DNA of 63,855 nt from Verrucomicrobiia bacterium (GTDB lineage: Bacteria; Verrucomicrobiota; Verrucomicrobiia; Opitutales; Opitutaceae): NCBI GenBank assembly GCA_011525695.1, contig WYBX01000156.1, positions 1 to 63,855 on the forward strand, in the 5' to 3' direction. Within the stretch, counting starts at the first letter, position 1. The number at the start of each line of letters is the position of its first letter. Below are positions 36,393 to 45,150 of this stretch, piece by piece. The notes beneath the pieces are model-generated. The model was not told the origin of the DNA. It did not search any database and was given only the letters and a program-made list of their open reading frames with translations. Both the position numbers and the translations under genes were made by a program.

Positions 36393-38165
36393 ATGAGCAT
36401 TCGTGTCCTGATTGAATCCGAAGTGACCTCTGACGTCTCCGATTCCGGGCCGGCCGGGCAGGGTCGGGGTGCGGACCGCGGTGGAGAACGGTTCCTCGCA
36501 CGTTGGATACGGAAGCGTGTGAGGCCGAGTTTGGTGCTGCTTGGCTTCGCCCTCCTCCTTCCATTCCCCGCGGCTTCCGCCGGAGAAACCCTCTACAATG
36601 GCATCGTTCTCCCGGACGTGTGGCCGCCGCGTGATCGGGATCCCGCTTCCCGCGCACCGATGCCGGTGCCATACCTGGCGCAGCGCCCCGAGGTTGTCCC
36701 GATCGACATCGGCCGGCAGCTGTTCATCGACGATTTCCTGATCGAGGAGACCACGCTGCGTCGCACCTACCACACCCCTGAAAAGTTTGCCGGGAATCCG
36801 ATCCTCTCGCCCCAGACCGCGCACGAGCTTCATTTGGGCTTCAGGCCGGCGGCCGCTCCGCACTCCGGCGGAGTCTGGTATGATCACCGCGAGCGACTGT
36901 TCAAGATGTGGTACATGACGGGGTGGTATGGTGGGGCCGCGCTTGCACACAGTGTGGACGGGTTGCATTGGACCCGTCCGGATCTCGGTGTCATTCCCGG
37001 AACGAACCACATCGCCGATCCCAGCCCGCAAATGCGATGGGGCATGGACCACGTGAGGATCGACTGGTACACGGATGATGAGGCGCAGCGCTTCAAGAGC
37101 CTGCACTTCTATCACAAGACCGCAGCGGGCGGTGGTGGCCGCGTGCATATATCTCGCGACGGGATTCACTGGAGCGCTCCGCTGGCGGCCACGGGGCCAT
37201 CCGGCGACCGAAACACGTTTTTCTACAATCCATTCCGGAAGCGCTGGGTCTACAGCATCAAGACCCAAGCCCGGGACGCCAGCCGCTCGCGGGCCCGTAA
37301 TTACTGGGAGCACACCTCCTTTGTCCAGGGAGCCCAATGGAAGCCGGAGGAGCCGGTGTTCTGGGTTGGGGCCGACGATCTCGATCCTCCGGATCCGGCC
37401 GTAGGGGACCCGCCGCAAATCTACGATTTGGATGCGAATGCCTACGAGAGCCTGATGGTGGGAATCTTTCAGGTCCACAAGGGCCCGGCCAACGGCATCG
37501 CGAACCGGAACCGCGTGCCGAAGATGTCCGAGTTGGCCATTGGGTTTACCAGGGATGGATTTCACTGGCACCGGCCGGTGCGGACCCCGTTTATCGCCGC
37601 CACCCGGGTCCCGGGTAGCTGGGAACGGGCGTACCTGCATTCCGCGGGCGGCGTCATGCTTGTGGTCGGCGATCGGATCTTCATCTACTATTCGGGATTG
37701 AGTGGTGAAGCACCCAATGGACCCGACATGTATGCCGGCGGCGCCACCGGCGTGGCGTTTCTAAGACGCGATGGTTTCGCGTCGATGGATGCGGGTGAGG
37801 CGACGGGCACGCTCACCACCCGAAAGCTGCGTTTTTCAGGGCGACATTTGTTTGTGAACCTGGACGCCCCGAATGGGGGGTTGCAGGCGGAAATTCTGGA
37901 CGCGGGCGGTAACGTGATTCCCCCCTTCACGCGTGATAACAGCCCGACCCTGACGAGCAACAGTACCAGCCAGCAGTTGGTCTGGAAAGGAGCTCCAGAC
38001 ATGTCCCAATTGGCGGGAACCGACGTCAGGCTAAGGTTCTACGTCAACCACGGACGACTCTACTCGTTTTGGATCACACCTCATCCGGACGGACAAAGCC
38101 GGGGATACGTCGCCGCTGGCGGGCCGGAGTTCCGCGGGCCGGTCGATTCACCCACGGGGTACTGA
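36393..38165 (+). CDS. Secreted GH32/GH43-like beta-propeller protein, LYNGI-LP-WPP family, copy 3
   Basis: A 590-residue paralogue of 3924 and 23801, with LYNGIVLPDVWPPRDRDP, VPYL, IPIDIGRQLFIDDFLIE, RTYHTPEKFAGNPIL, strands such as GAALAHSVDGLHWTRP and IGFTRDGFHWHRP, and the tail GQSRGYVAAGGPEF. ATG 36393 gives a 45-residue hydrophilic extension before the hydrophobic signal (LVLLGFALLLPFPAASAGE), whereas GTG at 36519 would give a normal signal peptide. It starts 14 bases after the TonB receptor and is probably cotranscribed. The catalytic role is unproven. Confidence 0.8.
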   Translation: MSIRVLIESEVTSDVSDSGPAGQGRGADRGGERFLARWIRKRVRPSLVLLGFALLLPFPAASAGETLYNGIVLPDVWPPRDRDPASRAPMPVPYLAQRPEVVPIDIGRQLFIDDFLIEETTLRRTYHTPEKFAGNPILSPQTAHELHLGFRPAAAPHSGGVWYDHRERLFKMWYMTGWYGGAALAHSVDGLHWTRPDLGVIPGTNHIADPSPQMRWGMDHVRIDWYTDDEAQRFKSLHFYHKTAAGGGGRVHISRDGIHWSAPLAATGPSGDRNTFFYNPFRKRWVYSIKTQARDASRSRARNYWEHTSFVQGAQWKPEEPVFWVGADDLDPPDPAVGDPPQIYDLDANAYESLMVGIFQVHKGPANGIANRNRVPKMSELAIGFTRDGFHWHRPVRTPFIAATRVPGSWERAYLHSAGGVMLVVGDRIFIYYSGLSGEAPNGPDMYAGGATGVAFLRRDGFASMDAGEATGTLTTRKLRFSGRHLFVNLDAPNGGLQAEILDAGGNVIPPFTRDNSPTLTSNSTSQQLVWKGAPDMSQLAGTDVRLRFYVNHGRLYSFWITPHPDGQSRGYVAAGGPEFRGPVDSPTGY

Positions 38166-38262
38166 CAGGAGGCCTTCGTCGTGATTGACCTCTTCGAGAA
38201 CCCGCTGTGTCCGATACTGGTGGCACTCTTGCCGAACAGGAATCCGAGTTGCGAAATCCTTT

Positions 38263-39021
38263 ATGGAAACTGAATCCGATATGGCCATGCTTTCCGAACT
38301 CGAAGATGTCGCGGAGGCGGCACTGTTGCATGAAGCCATGGGCCGTCGCGGTGCGCTGACCCATGATATCAAGCCAATCTATCGTGGGGCGAAGGCGATC
38401 GGCCGGGCGCTGACGGTCAAGTGCTTCCCGGGCGACAATCTGATGCTGCATCTCGCACTGAACATCGCGAAACCCGGCGACCTCCTGGTGGCAACGGTGG
38501 ACAACTTCGTCGAAGCCGGCGCCTGGGGCGAAATAGCATCGCTCGCCGCGCAACTCCGGGGAATCCGCGGATTGGTGATGGACGGTTCCGTCCGGGATGT
38601 CGATGCGATCGCCCGGCTGAACTTCCCGGTCTTTTCCCGCGGGGTATCCATCAAGGGTACGACCAAGCGCCAAAAGGGAGAATTGAACGTGCCCATTACC
38701 ATCGGTGGTGTGCGGGTGCATCCCGGCGACTTCGTGGTGGGCGACACCGACGGAGTAGTCATGGTGCCTGCGGCAGAAATTGCTGAGGTGGTTGCCAAGG
38801 CTCGCGCGCTGAGGCAAAAGGAAAAGACGTTCATGGAGCGGCTCAGGCAGGGCGTTCGCACCCTGGAATTGCTGGACCTGCATCCTGCCCTGCTGGAACT
38901 CGGGCTCGAGGAGGGGCCGAAGGCGGACGAGCGCGCTGTCGGTTCGCCGTCAGGAACGAGCGAGTCCAAGTCCAAGCCTGGCGGAGTCGATTCCGGGCAA
39001 TCGGAGCGTCGCTCCGCATGA
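38263..39021 (+). CDS. RraA-like / HMG-aldolase family protein
   Basis: A 252-residue protein of the RraA/4-hydroxy-4-methyl-2-oxoglutarate aldolase fold. The block LRGIRGLVMDGSVRDVDAI contains the conserved Arg-Asp pair that binds substrate and metal, and GDFVVGDTDGVVMVPAAE is the second family signature. Members are either pyruvate-releasing aldolases or RNase E inhibitors. Neighbouring MFS and 2-hydroxyacid dehydrogenase genes favour a metabolic aldolase acting on a keto acid. ATG 38263 is chosen over an in-frame extension from 38185 because the family begins here. The stop overlaps the MFS start by 4 bases (ATGA). Confidence 0.85.
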   Translation: METESDMAMLSELEDVAEAALLHEAMGRRGALTHDIKPIYRGAKAIGRALTVKCFPGDNLMLHLALNIAKPGDLLVATVDNFVEAGAWGEIASLAAQLRGIRGLVMDGSVRDVDAIARLNFPVFSRGVSIKGTTKRQKGELNVPITIGGVRVHPGDFVVGDTDGVVMVPAAEIAEVVAKARALRQKEKTFMERLRQGVRTLELLDLHPALLELGLEEGPKADERAVGSPSGTSESKSKPGGVDSGQSERRSA

Positions 39022-40334
39022 AGTACCGCCACCGCATCCTCGGATTTCTAGGGATCTTTGCGGTAATCACGTTTGTCGACCGGATCTGCATCTCGGTCGC
39101 GGCGAAAGAGATTCAGGCAGACCTCGGATTGACGCCGAGTCAATGGGGCTGGGTGCTTGGTTCGTTCGTCCTTGCCTACGCGCTGTTTGAGGTGCCGACG
39201 GGAGCAATGGGGGATCGTCTCGGCCCGCGTCGCGTCATTACCCGCATTGTCATTTGGTGGTCTGCATTCACCGCCCTTACTGGCGCGGCAATTGGATTCA
39301 AGTCCATCGTGGTCGCCCGTTTCCTTTTTGGGGCGGGAGAAGCGGGTGCATATCCCAACTGCTCGGCGGCGATTGCCCGCTGGTTTCCGAAGGTGGAGCG
39401 CGCCCGAGCCCAGGGCTTCATCTGGATGGCCAGCAAGCTCGGCGCGGCGATTTCTCCACTGCTCGTCATTCCCATCCAGCATGCCTATGGCTGGAGGGTC
39501 AGTTTCTTCGTCTTTGGCCTGGCCGGCGCGGCGTGGGCAGCGGTTTGGTATTGGTGGTTCAGGGATTCGCCCCGGGAGAAGCCAGGCGTTTCAGCCGAGG
39601 AACGGGAGGAAATAGGCTATGTCGCGCCGACGAACACCCACCTGCGCCTGCCATGGAAGGAGGTCTTTGCCCGGCCGAACATGTGGTGGATCATGCTGAT
39701 GTATCACGCCCACTGCTGGTCCGCGTTTTTCTTCCTCACTTGGTTCCATATCTTCCTCGAAAACGGGCGCGGTTACACCAAGACCGACCTCCTTCACCTC
39801 TCGTGGATTCCATTCGTCTGTGGCGCCTGTGCCAACCTCGTCGGCGGGGTCACGAGTGATATGTTGGTGAAGCGAATCGGACTGAAATGGGGGCGCCGGG
39901 CCGTGGGTATAATTGGCCACGGCATAACGTCCGTCTTTCTCGCGGCGGCATTGCTGACCGACGACAAGCTCTGGACGGTTGCGTTTCTCGCGGTGGCCTA
40001 CGCCGGTTCGGATTTCATGCTGCCCGTGGCATGGGCCGTCTGTCTCGACATTGGGGGCAGGCACTCGGGAGCAGTCACCGGTGCGATGAACACGGCAGGC
40101 CAGGCCGGGTCGTTCCTGACCACCGTGATTTTCGGCTACCTGGTTGGCGCGTACGGCAGCTACGATTTGCCGCTGGTGCTCATCGTCGTGATGTCGATCA
40201 TCAGCACGCTGGTCTGGCTGAAGATCGATCCGACCATTCCACTCTTCAAGGAGGATGCGGCCCCGCCCCCGACTGGGCCGAGCCTCGAGCTGACACAGGA
40301 CAGCGCGCCGACCCTCAAGCCGGTGCGCACCTGA
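39018..40334 (+). CDS. MFS transporter, anion:cation symporter (sugar-acid) type
   Basis: A 438-residue inner-membrane protein with about twelve hydrophobic helices. The MFS motif A is GAMGDRLGPRRVI between helices 2 and 3, and VARFLFGAGEAGAYPN with ARWFPKVERARAQG are typical of the hexuronate/glucarate/galactonate branch. It overlaps the RraA-like gene by ATGA and is 3 bases before the dehydrogenase gene. Together the three look like a sugar-acid uptake and breakdown unit, probably under the GntR/FCD regulator at 32332. Substrate is inferred. Confidence 0.9.
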   Translation: MKYRHRILGFLGIFAVITFVDRICISVAAKEIQADLGLTPSQWGWVLGSFVLAYALFEVPTGAMGDRLGPRRVITRIVIWWSAFTALTGAAIGFKSIVVARFLFGAGEAGAYPNCSAAIARWFPKVERARAQGFIWMASKLGAAISPLLVIPIQHAYGWRVSFFVFGLAGAAWAAVWYWWFRDSPREKPGVSAEEREEIGYVAPTNTHLRLPWKEVFARPNMWWIMLMYHAHCWSAFFFLTWFHIFLENGRGYTKTDLLHLSWIPFVCGACANLVGGVTSDMLVKRIGLKWGRRAVGIIGHGITSVFLAAALLTDDKLWTVAFLAVAYAGSDFMLPVAWAVCLDIGGRHSGAVTGAMNTAGQAGSFLTTVIFGYLVGAYGSYDLPLVLIVVMSIISTLVWLKIDPTIPLFKEDAAPPPTGPSLELTQDSAPTLKPVRT

Positions 40335-40337
40335 TCC

Positions 40338-41279
40338 ATGAGAATCGCCGTGCTCGACGGTTACGCCTTGAATCCGGGCGATCTATCCTGGGATGACTTG
40401 AAGGAAGTCGGTCCGTGCACAATCCGTGATCGGACACCGTTTGACGGAGTCGTCGATGCGGCCGCTGAAGCGGAGATTGTCCTGACGAACAAATGCGAAC
40501 TCACCCCTGACACGCTCGTCCGGTTGCCGCGTTTGCGCTACGTGGGCGTCCTCGCCACTGGTTACAATGTTGTCGATATCGTCGCCGCCCGGAAGCTTGG
40601 CATCGTTGTCACCAACGTTCCGGCATACGGAACCCGTTCGGTCGCGCAGCACGTTTTCGCACTGCTCCTCGAGCTGAGCAATGGTGTCGGGCGGATGGCG
40701 GCCGGCGTGCGCCGCGGCGATTGGGCGGCGAGCACGGACTGGTGCTATTGGGAAAGGCCGCTGCTCGAGCTGGACGGCCTCACGCTTGGCATCGTTGGCT
40801 ATGGACGCATTGGCCGCGCGGTTGCCGGGCTGGCGCAGGCATTTGGGATGCGAGTGATTGTCCATTCCCGTTCCCTCCCGACCGGAGTGGAACACGTCGG
40901 CCTGGACGATCTCTTCCGGCAGGCTGACCTCGTGACTTTGCATTGTCCGTTAACCGCGGAGACGCGCAACCTCGTGAATGCCACGCGGCTCGGCTTGATG
41001 AAACCGGGCGCATTCTTGATCAACACCAGCCGGGGTTCCCTGGTGGTGGCGGAGGATCTGGCCGCGGCGCTGAATGCCGGAAGGATTGCCGGTGCGGCTT
41101 TGGATGTTCTTCCCGTGGAACCACCCAAGGCGGATGACGTGCTTGTTCAGGCCCGCAACTGCCTTGTCACCCCGCATGTCGCGTGGGCAACCCAGGCGGC
41201 GCGCCAGAGGTTGCTCGATGTGGCAGTGGGGAATGTGCGGGCATTCATCGCCGGCCGACCCTGTAACGTTGTGAATTGA
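40338..41279 (+). CDS. D-2-hydroxyacid dehydrogenase (NAD(P)-dependent)
   Basis: A 313-residue cytoplasmic dehydrogenase that interconverts a D-2-hydroxy acid and its 2-keto acid. The nucleotide-binding loop is GIVGYGRIGRAVAG. The catalytic Arg is in NTSRGSLV, the Glu in ALDVLPVEPP and the general-acid His in TPHVAWAT. Length and motifs fit hydroxypyruvate/glyoxylate reductases and related enzymes. It follows the MFS gene after 3 bases. Reduction or oxidation of a product of the RraA-like aldolase is a reasonable hypothesis. Confidence 0.92.
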   Translation: MRIAVLDGYALNPGDLSWDDLKEVGPCTIRDRTPFDGVVDAAAEAEIVLTNKCELTPDTLVRLPRLRYVGVLATGYNVVDIVAARKLGIVVTNVPAYGTRSVAQHVFALLLELSNGVGRMAAGVRRGDWAASTDWCYWERPLLELDGLTLGIVGYGRIGRAVAGLAQAFGMRVIVHSRSLPTGVEHVGLDDLFRQADLVTLHCPLTAETRNLVNATRLGLMKPGAFLINTSRGSLVVAEDLAAALNAGRIAGAALDVLPVEPPKADDVLVQARNCLVTPHVAWATQAARQRLLDVAVGNVRAFIAGRPCNVVN

Positions 41280-41422
41280 ACCGGCACGCCGACGGCGAAA
41301 TCCTGATCGCGTGGTTTATTGAGGAAAAGGTGCTTGCCGGCGAACTGTTTAAGCCGGGCTCGAAACGCAAACTCCTGATCAGTCGCCCGCTGAAGCCGCA
41401 CATCCAAAAACCGAATCATTGA
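41279..41422 (+). pseudogene. Possible C-terminal relic of a sialidase-like gene
   Basis: Immediately after the dehydrogenase stop, another frame reads NRHADGEILIAWFIEEKV, continues with AGELFKPGSKRKLLISRPL and stops at 41420-41422. It has no start codon or N-terminus. The DGEILIAWF strand followed by a short helix-like tail resembles the last blade of BNR sialidase-like proteins, which fits the intact sialidase-like gene 12 bases downstream. It could alternatively be chance coding-like sequence. If real it marks deletion of a duplicate. Confidence 0.42.
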
Positions 41423-41433
41423 TACCTCCCCAC

Positions 41434-42588
41434 ATGAAAACTCCTGGTCTGTTGCTGATACTGATTTCGCTGACGCCGCTCCCCGCGGCTCCCAATTATG
41501 AAGCCCAAGCTGTCGAGGATGCACGCCATGATCGCACCTATCTCATTTTCGACGGTCAGAAACCGAACAGCATGGTGTGCGACACCGCGCTGCGGGAGTT
41601 GCCCGACGGCACGTGGGTCATGGTGATGCGCGGCGGAGGCGACCACGAGCCCGCGCCGGAGAATCACGTGACGATCACGTTCAGCAGCGATCAGGGAAGA
41701 ACGTGGACGCCCATGAAGCCGGCCGGCATTCCAATCGAGCGGAAGGGAATGCAAATCGCGCAGTCGCCAAGCGAACTCATGGTACTGCGTGATCGAGTGG
41801 TGCTCTATTTCTCGACGCACGACGGGCACCGCGCCGGCTGGAGGTCCTGGCTGACCGAGAGCACGGATGGCTGCCGGACATGGGGCGTGCCGCGGCTCGT
41901 GCCAGGGCGGCTGGGTAACAAATCGTACATTCGGAATCACATCGTCACACGCGATGGCCGAATCCTTCTACCGTTCCAGCATTACGTCGAGCGCAAGGAT
42001 GGCACGCCGGAATCCAACCCGCGTAGTGATGCCGTCCGCCGTTCGCGCAATGGCGTCCTGATCAGCCGGGACAACGGCCGCACATGGACCGAGCATGGTA
42101 ACATCAAGCTGACTGACGACGAGGATCACAGCGGGTTTGCGGAAAACAACATCGTCGAGCTGAGCGACGGCCGGATCGCGATGATCATTCGCGCCGACAG
42201 ACTGGGCGGTGTGCTCTACTATGCGGAATCACTCGATGGCGGCCGCACCTGGCCCGAGTACGCGCGAAAAACGGATATTCCCAATCCCGGTTCAAAGGCC
42301 ACGATCTATGGGCTGGGTGGCGACGCTGTTGCGATGGTCCACAATCCAAATTCCAGTCATCGCAGTCCGCTCGCGCTGTGGGTGAGCTTCGATGGCATGA
42401 AGAGCTGGCCGTACCGCCGCGTCCTGGTGAAGGAGTCTTCGGATGGTCCTCGGGGTCGGCTGAACTATCCCGATGGATTCTTGAGCAAGGACCGTCAGTA
42501 CGTGCACATCGCTTTTGATGACAACCGCCACCGTGCGGTGTACTACGGCGCCAAGTTGCCGCCTGTGCCGGGAGAGTTCTCCAAATGA
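41434..42588 (+). CDS. Secreted BNR/Asp-box sialidase-like protein
   Basis: A 384-residue six-bladed propeller protein with Asp-box strands SSDQGRTWTP, STDGCRTWGV, SRDNGRTWTEH and SLDGGRTWPEY. A short signal peptide (MKTPGLLLILISLTPLPAAP) supports ATG 41434 rather than an upstream TTG at 41419. FAENNIVELSDGRIAMIIR supplies the acidic active-site strand expected in the sialidase superfamily. Whether it releases sialic acid is uncertain; in glycan loci of this kind related folds act on other sugars. The nucleoside hydrolase-like gene follows after 61 bases. Confidence 0.82.
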   Translation: MKTPGLLLILISLTPLPAAPNYEAQAVEDARHDRTYLIFDGQKPNSMVCDTALRELPDGTWVMVMRGGGDHEPAPENHVTITFSSDQGRTWTPMKPAGIPIERKGMQIAQSPSELMVLRDRVVLYFSTHDGHRAGWRSWLTESTDGCRTWGVPRLVPGRLGNKSYIRNHIVTRDGRILLPFQHYVERKDGTPESNPRSDAVRRSRNGVLISRDNGRTWTEHGNIKLTDDEDHSGFAENNIVELSDGRIAMIIRADRLGGVLYYAESLDGGRTWPEYARKTDIPNPGSKATIYGLGGDAVAMVHNPNSSHRSPLALWVSFDGMKSWPYRRVLVKESSDGPRGRLNYPDGFLSKDRQYVHIAFDDNRHRAVYYGAKLPPVPGEFSK

Positions 42589-42649
42589 GGACACTCGGTG
42601 CCTGCCTCGATTTCCCGGGGCATTCGCTCCAAAACGATCCTCCCCCGTC

Positions 42650-43630
42650 ATGCGAAGTAATCGATTTCCTGGTCCCTGCCTCTGGCTTCCTGTTGTCATC
42701 GCAATCTTGATCGCCGGCACCGCGATGGCTGCAGAAGCCACGGGCGCTCGGCGCCCTGCTGCTCCATGGCCACCTGCAGCCGGCCAGCTCCGCGTCATCA
42801 TCGACGCCGACATGGCCAATGAGATCGACGATCAGCATGCACTCGCGCTCGCTCTTGGGTTTCCCGAACGGCTGGAGATTGAAGCAATCGTTGCCGCACA
42901 CTTCGGTGATGCCGGCGGACCATCCGGCATCGACGCGTCGTTCAGGGAGACGGAGATCGTCTTGGGAAAGGCCGGCCTTGCCGGAAGGATTCCCGTGAAG
43001 CGCGGCTCGGAACCGTTCCTGTATCGCGATGTCCCGCCCCAATCCGAAGGGGTGCAATACATCATCGAACGGGCGTTGCAAGCCACGCCGGATGATCCGC
43101 TGTGGCTGGTGGCGCTTGGACCTGCAACCGACGCCGCAGCCGCGCTAATGCTGGAGCCGCGCATTGCGGACCGTGTCGTCGTGTTCTGGCATGGGCGTAC
43201 ACAGTGGCCGCTTCGATGCTGGAATTTCAACGCCTATAACGACATCAAGGCGGCACGTCTGCTGTTCGAGTTGCCGACGCGGTTTGTCCTCTTTGACACG
43301 GGCACTCATCTCACGATTGACATGGAGGAAAGCAAGCGACGTTTCGCCGGCACGGGGCCGCTGGGAGAGTATCTATGCAATATCAGGCTCCGACGACCAA
43401 ACTGGAGCCTTCCCACCAAGGGCGTTTTCGATCTGGGAGACATTGCCGCCCTGGTGGATCCGGGCACTGTTCGGTGGGAGCGGACCGATGCCCCCGGGGT
43501 CGATCACGATCTCCGCTACGATTTCACAAGGAACCATGGAACGATCGTCCGCATCTATCATGTCGAACGCGATCCAACGTTCGACCTGCTCGTCACGGCG
43601 CTAGGTAAACTACGCTCAGCGTTACGCTGA
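42650..43630 (+). CDS. Secreted nucleoside hydrolase-like protein with altered metal motif
   Basis: A 326-residue protein with a signal peptide (LWLPVVIAILIAGTAMAAE) and the nucleoside hydrolase fold. The metal loop reads DADMANEIDD instead of DTDIGNDVDD in the gene at 31202, with a Gly to Ala and an Asp to Glu change. The block NFNAYNDIKAARLLFE matches the EFN..D helix of the family. An in-frame extension back to 42515 overlaps the preceding gene and is unlikely. Substrate is unknown; carbohydrate-locus members may act on something other than nucleosides. It precedes an oxidoreductase gene by 58 bases. Confidence 0.78.
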   Translation: MRSNRFPGPCLWLPVVIAILIAGTAMAAEATGARRPAAPWPPAAGQLRVIIDADMANEIDDQHALALALGFPERLEIEAIVAAHFGDAGGPSGIDASFRETEIVLGKAGLAGRIPVKRGSEPFLYRDVPPQSEGVQYIIERALQATPDDPLWLVALGPATDAAAALMLEPRIADRVVVFWHGRTQWPLRCWNFNAYNDIKAARLLFELPTRFVLFDTGTHLTIDMEESKRRFAGTGPLGEYLCNIRLRRPNWSLPTKGVFDLGDIAALVDPGTVRWERTDAPGVDHDLRYDFTRNHGTIVRIYHVERDPTFDLLVTALGKLRSALR

Positions 43631-43688
43631 GGCCCTCCGACAGGATTCTGACGGTGGGCAAGGACAGACTCGAAAAATTGAAATCCAA

Positions 43689-44870
43689 ATGAAACGACGC
43701 GCATTTCTTGCCGCGGCTGCGGCTGCCAGTGTTGCGTATGCGGTCCGCGCTGCCCGAGCCAACGCCAGACTGCGTGTCTGCGTCATTGGCCATACGGGAC
43801 GCGGTAACTACGGCCATGGAATCGATCGGATGTGGCAGCGACTGCCGGGGACGGAGATCGTCGCAGTCGCCGATGCAGATGCCAATGGGCTGGAAAGCGC
43901 GCTGACGAGACTGGGGGTGTCCCGGGGATTTGCGGACTACCGGCAGATGCTTGCGGAGATGAAGCCAGACATTGTCGCTGTTGCCCCACGGCACATTGGT
44001 CAGCATTGCGACATGGTGCTCGAGGCCGTCGCGGCCGGCGTTGCGGGCATTTACATGGAAAAGCCCTTCTGCCGGACTCCCGCCGAAGCCGACCAAATCG
44101 TCTCTGCCTGCGAGCGGCACGAGGTGCGAGTCGCGGTCGCGCACCGCAATCGCTGGCATCCTGTCCTTCCGGTAATCAAGCAGCTTGTTGCAGACGACGT
44201 GATCGGACGCGTTCTGGAAATACGCGGGCGTGGAAAGGAGGATAATCGAGGCGGTTCGCTCGATCTCTGGGTGCTCGGTTCCCATGTGTTGAATCTTGCA
44301 ACGGCCTTTGCCGGCAAGCCGCTATTCTGTTCGGCGACCGTGCTGCAGGACGGACGTCCCGTTACCCGCACAGACATCAGGGAAGGGCCGGAGGGCGTCG
44401 GCCCCCTTGCAGGCGATGAAGTCCATGCGCGCTTTGAAACGGAACGGGGCATCCCTCTGTTTTTTGACTCGGTAAAAGGCGCGGGCAATCCAGCGGCGGG
44501 ATTTGGCCTCCAGATTTGCGGCAGCAAGGGCATCCTCGATCTCCGTTGCGATAAGGAGCCCCTTGCGCACCTGCTGCCCGGCAGTCCATTTCAACCGGTG
44601 AAGGAAGCGCGGGCGTGGACTCCGGTCACGACCGCCGGTATCGGCAGGCCGGAGCCGATAGCCGCCCTCGGGAGCTTGTTGGCCGGGCATGTATTGTCCG
44701 GTCACGATTTCATCTCCGCCATCCAAGAAGGGCGGGAGACGCTTTGCAGCGCGCGCGACGGCGCAACAACCGTTGAGATGATCAGCGCGGTTTTTGAATC
44801 GCATCGCCTCGGTGGCCAGCGCGTTCCGCTTCCGTTGCGTTCGAGGCTGAATCCGCTTTCGTTGCTTTGA
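43689..44870 (+). CDS. Gfo/Idh/MocA family oxidoreductase with Tat-like signal
   Basis: A 393-residue NAD(P)-dependent sugar oxidoreductase-type protein. The N-terminus MKRRAFLAAAAAASVAYAV looks like a short twin-arginine signal (R-R-x-F-L). The Rossmann loop is VCVIGHTGRGNYGHG, and the family signature EKPFCRTPAEAD carries the catalytic Lys. The C-terminal domain includes RGRGKEDNRGGSLDLWVLGSH with the conserved catalytic His region. Unlike the GH109-like gene at 20078, it keeps the EKP motif, so an ordinary dehydrogenase or isomerase role is expected. It ends the plus-strand cluster that began at 33304. Confidence 0.87.
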   Translation: MKRRAFLAAAAAASVAYAVRAARANARLRVCVIGHTGRGNYGHGIDRMWQRLPGTEIVAVADADANGLESALTRLGVSRGFADYRQMLAEMKPDIVAVAPRHIGQHCDMVLEAVAAGVAGIYMEKPFCRTPAEADQIVSACERHEVRVAVAHRNRWHPVLPVIKQLVADDVIGRVLEIRGRGKEDNRGGSLDLWVLGSHVLNLATAFAGKPLFCSATVLQDGRPVTRTDIREGPEGVGPLAGDEVHARFETERGIPLFFDSVKGAGNPAAGFGLQICGSKGILDLRCDKEPLAHLLPGSPFQPVKEARAWTPVTTAGIGRPEPIAALGSLLAGHVLSGHDFISAIQEGRETLCSARDGATTVEMISAVFESHRLGGQRVPLPLRSRLNPLSLL

Positions 44871-44976
44871 GCAAAGTTTCGCCACAGCAGAATGCGGCAG
44901 CCGAGGTGCGGGCATCAATCCATCGACGGTGGCTCGAATTGCCGGTTACTGTGGCAATTGGAGGAATGGTGCACGG

Positions 44977-45150
44977 TCACCCGCTCCGGCGCCCCATCCA
45001 GAGCGGTGCGGTGGCAAACCACACAATCGTGAAGACGAGCATCCAGGTCTTCACGGACTCGAGCGTCACGAAATCCGCGAGATACATCACGGGCGGGGCA
45101 ATCACACCGACAAGCGCGATCCAGGAGAGAATTGGAAGGACTTTTCTCAT
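44977..45150 (-). CDS. 57-residue two-helix membrane protein coupled to the NCS1 permease
   Basis: A short frame begins with ATG at 45150, overlapping the permease stop codon as ATGA, and ends at 44977. The peptide has two hydrophobic segments, PILSWIALVGVIAPPVMYLA and WMLVFTIVWFATAPLWM, with a short acidic-polar linker between and basic ends (MRK, GRRSG). This is the form of a small transporter subunit or stabiliser, such as those paired with other permeases. No named family was recognised. The translational coupling is the best argument that it is real and works with the permease at 45147. Confidence 0.68.
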   Translation of the reverse strand: MRKVLPILSWIALVGVIAPPVMYLADFVTLESVKTWMLVFTIVWFATAPLWMGRRSG

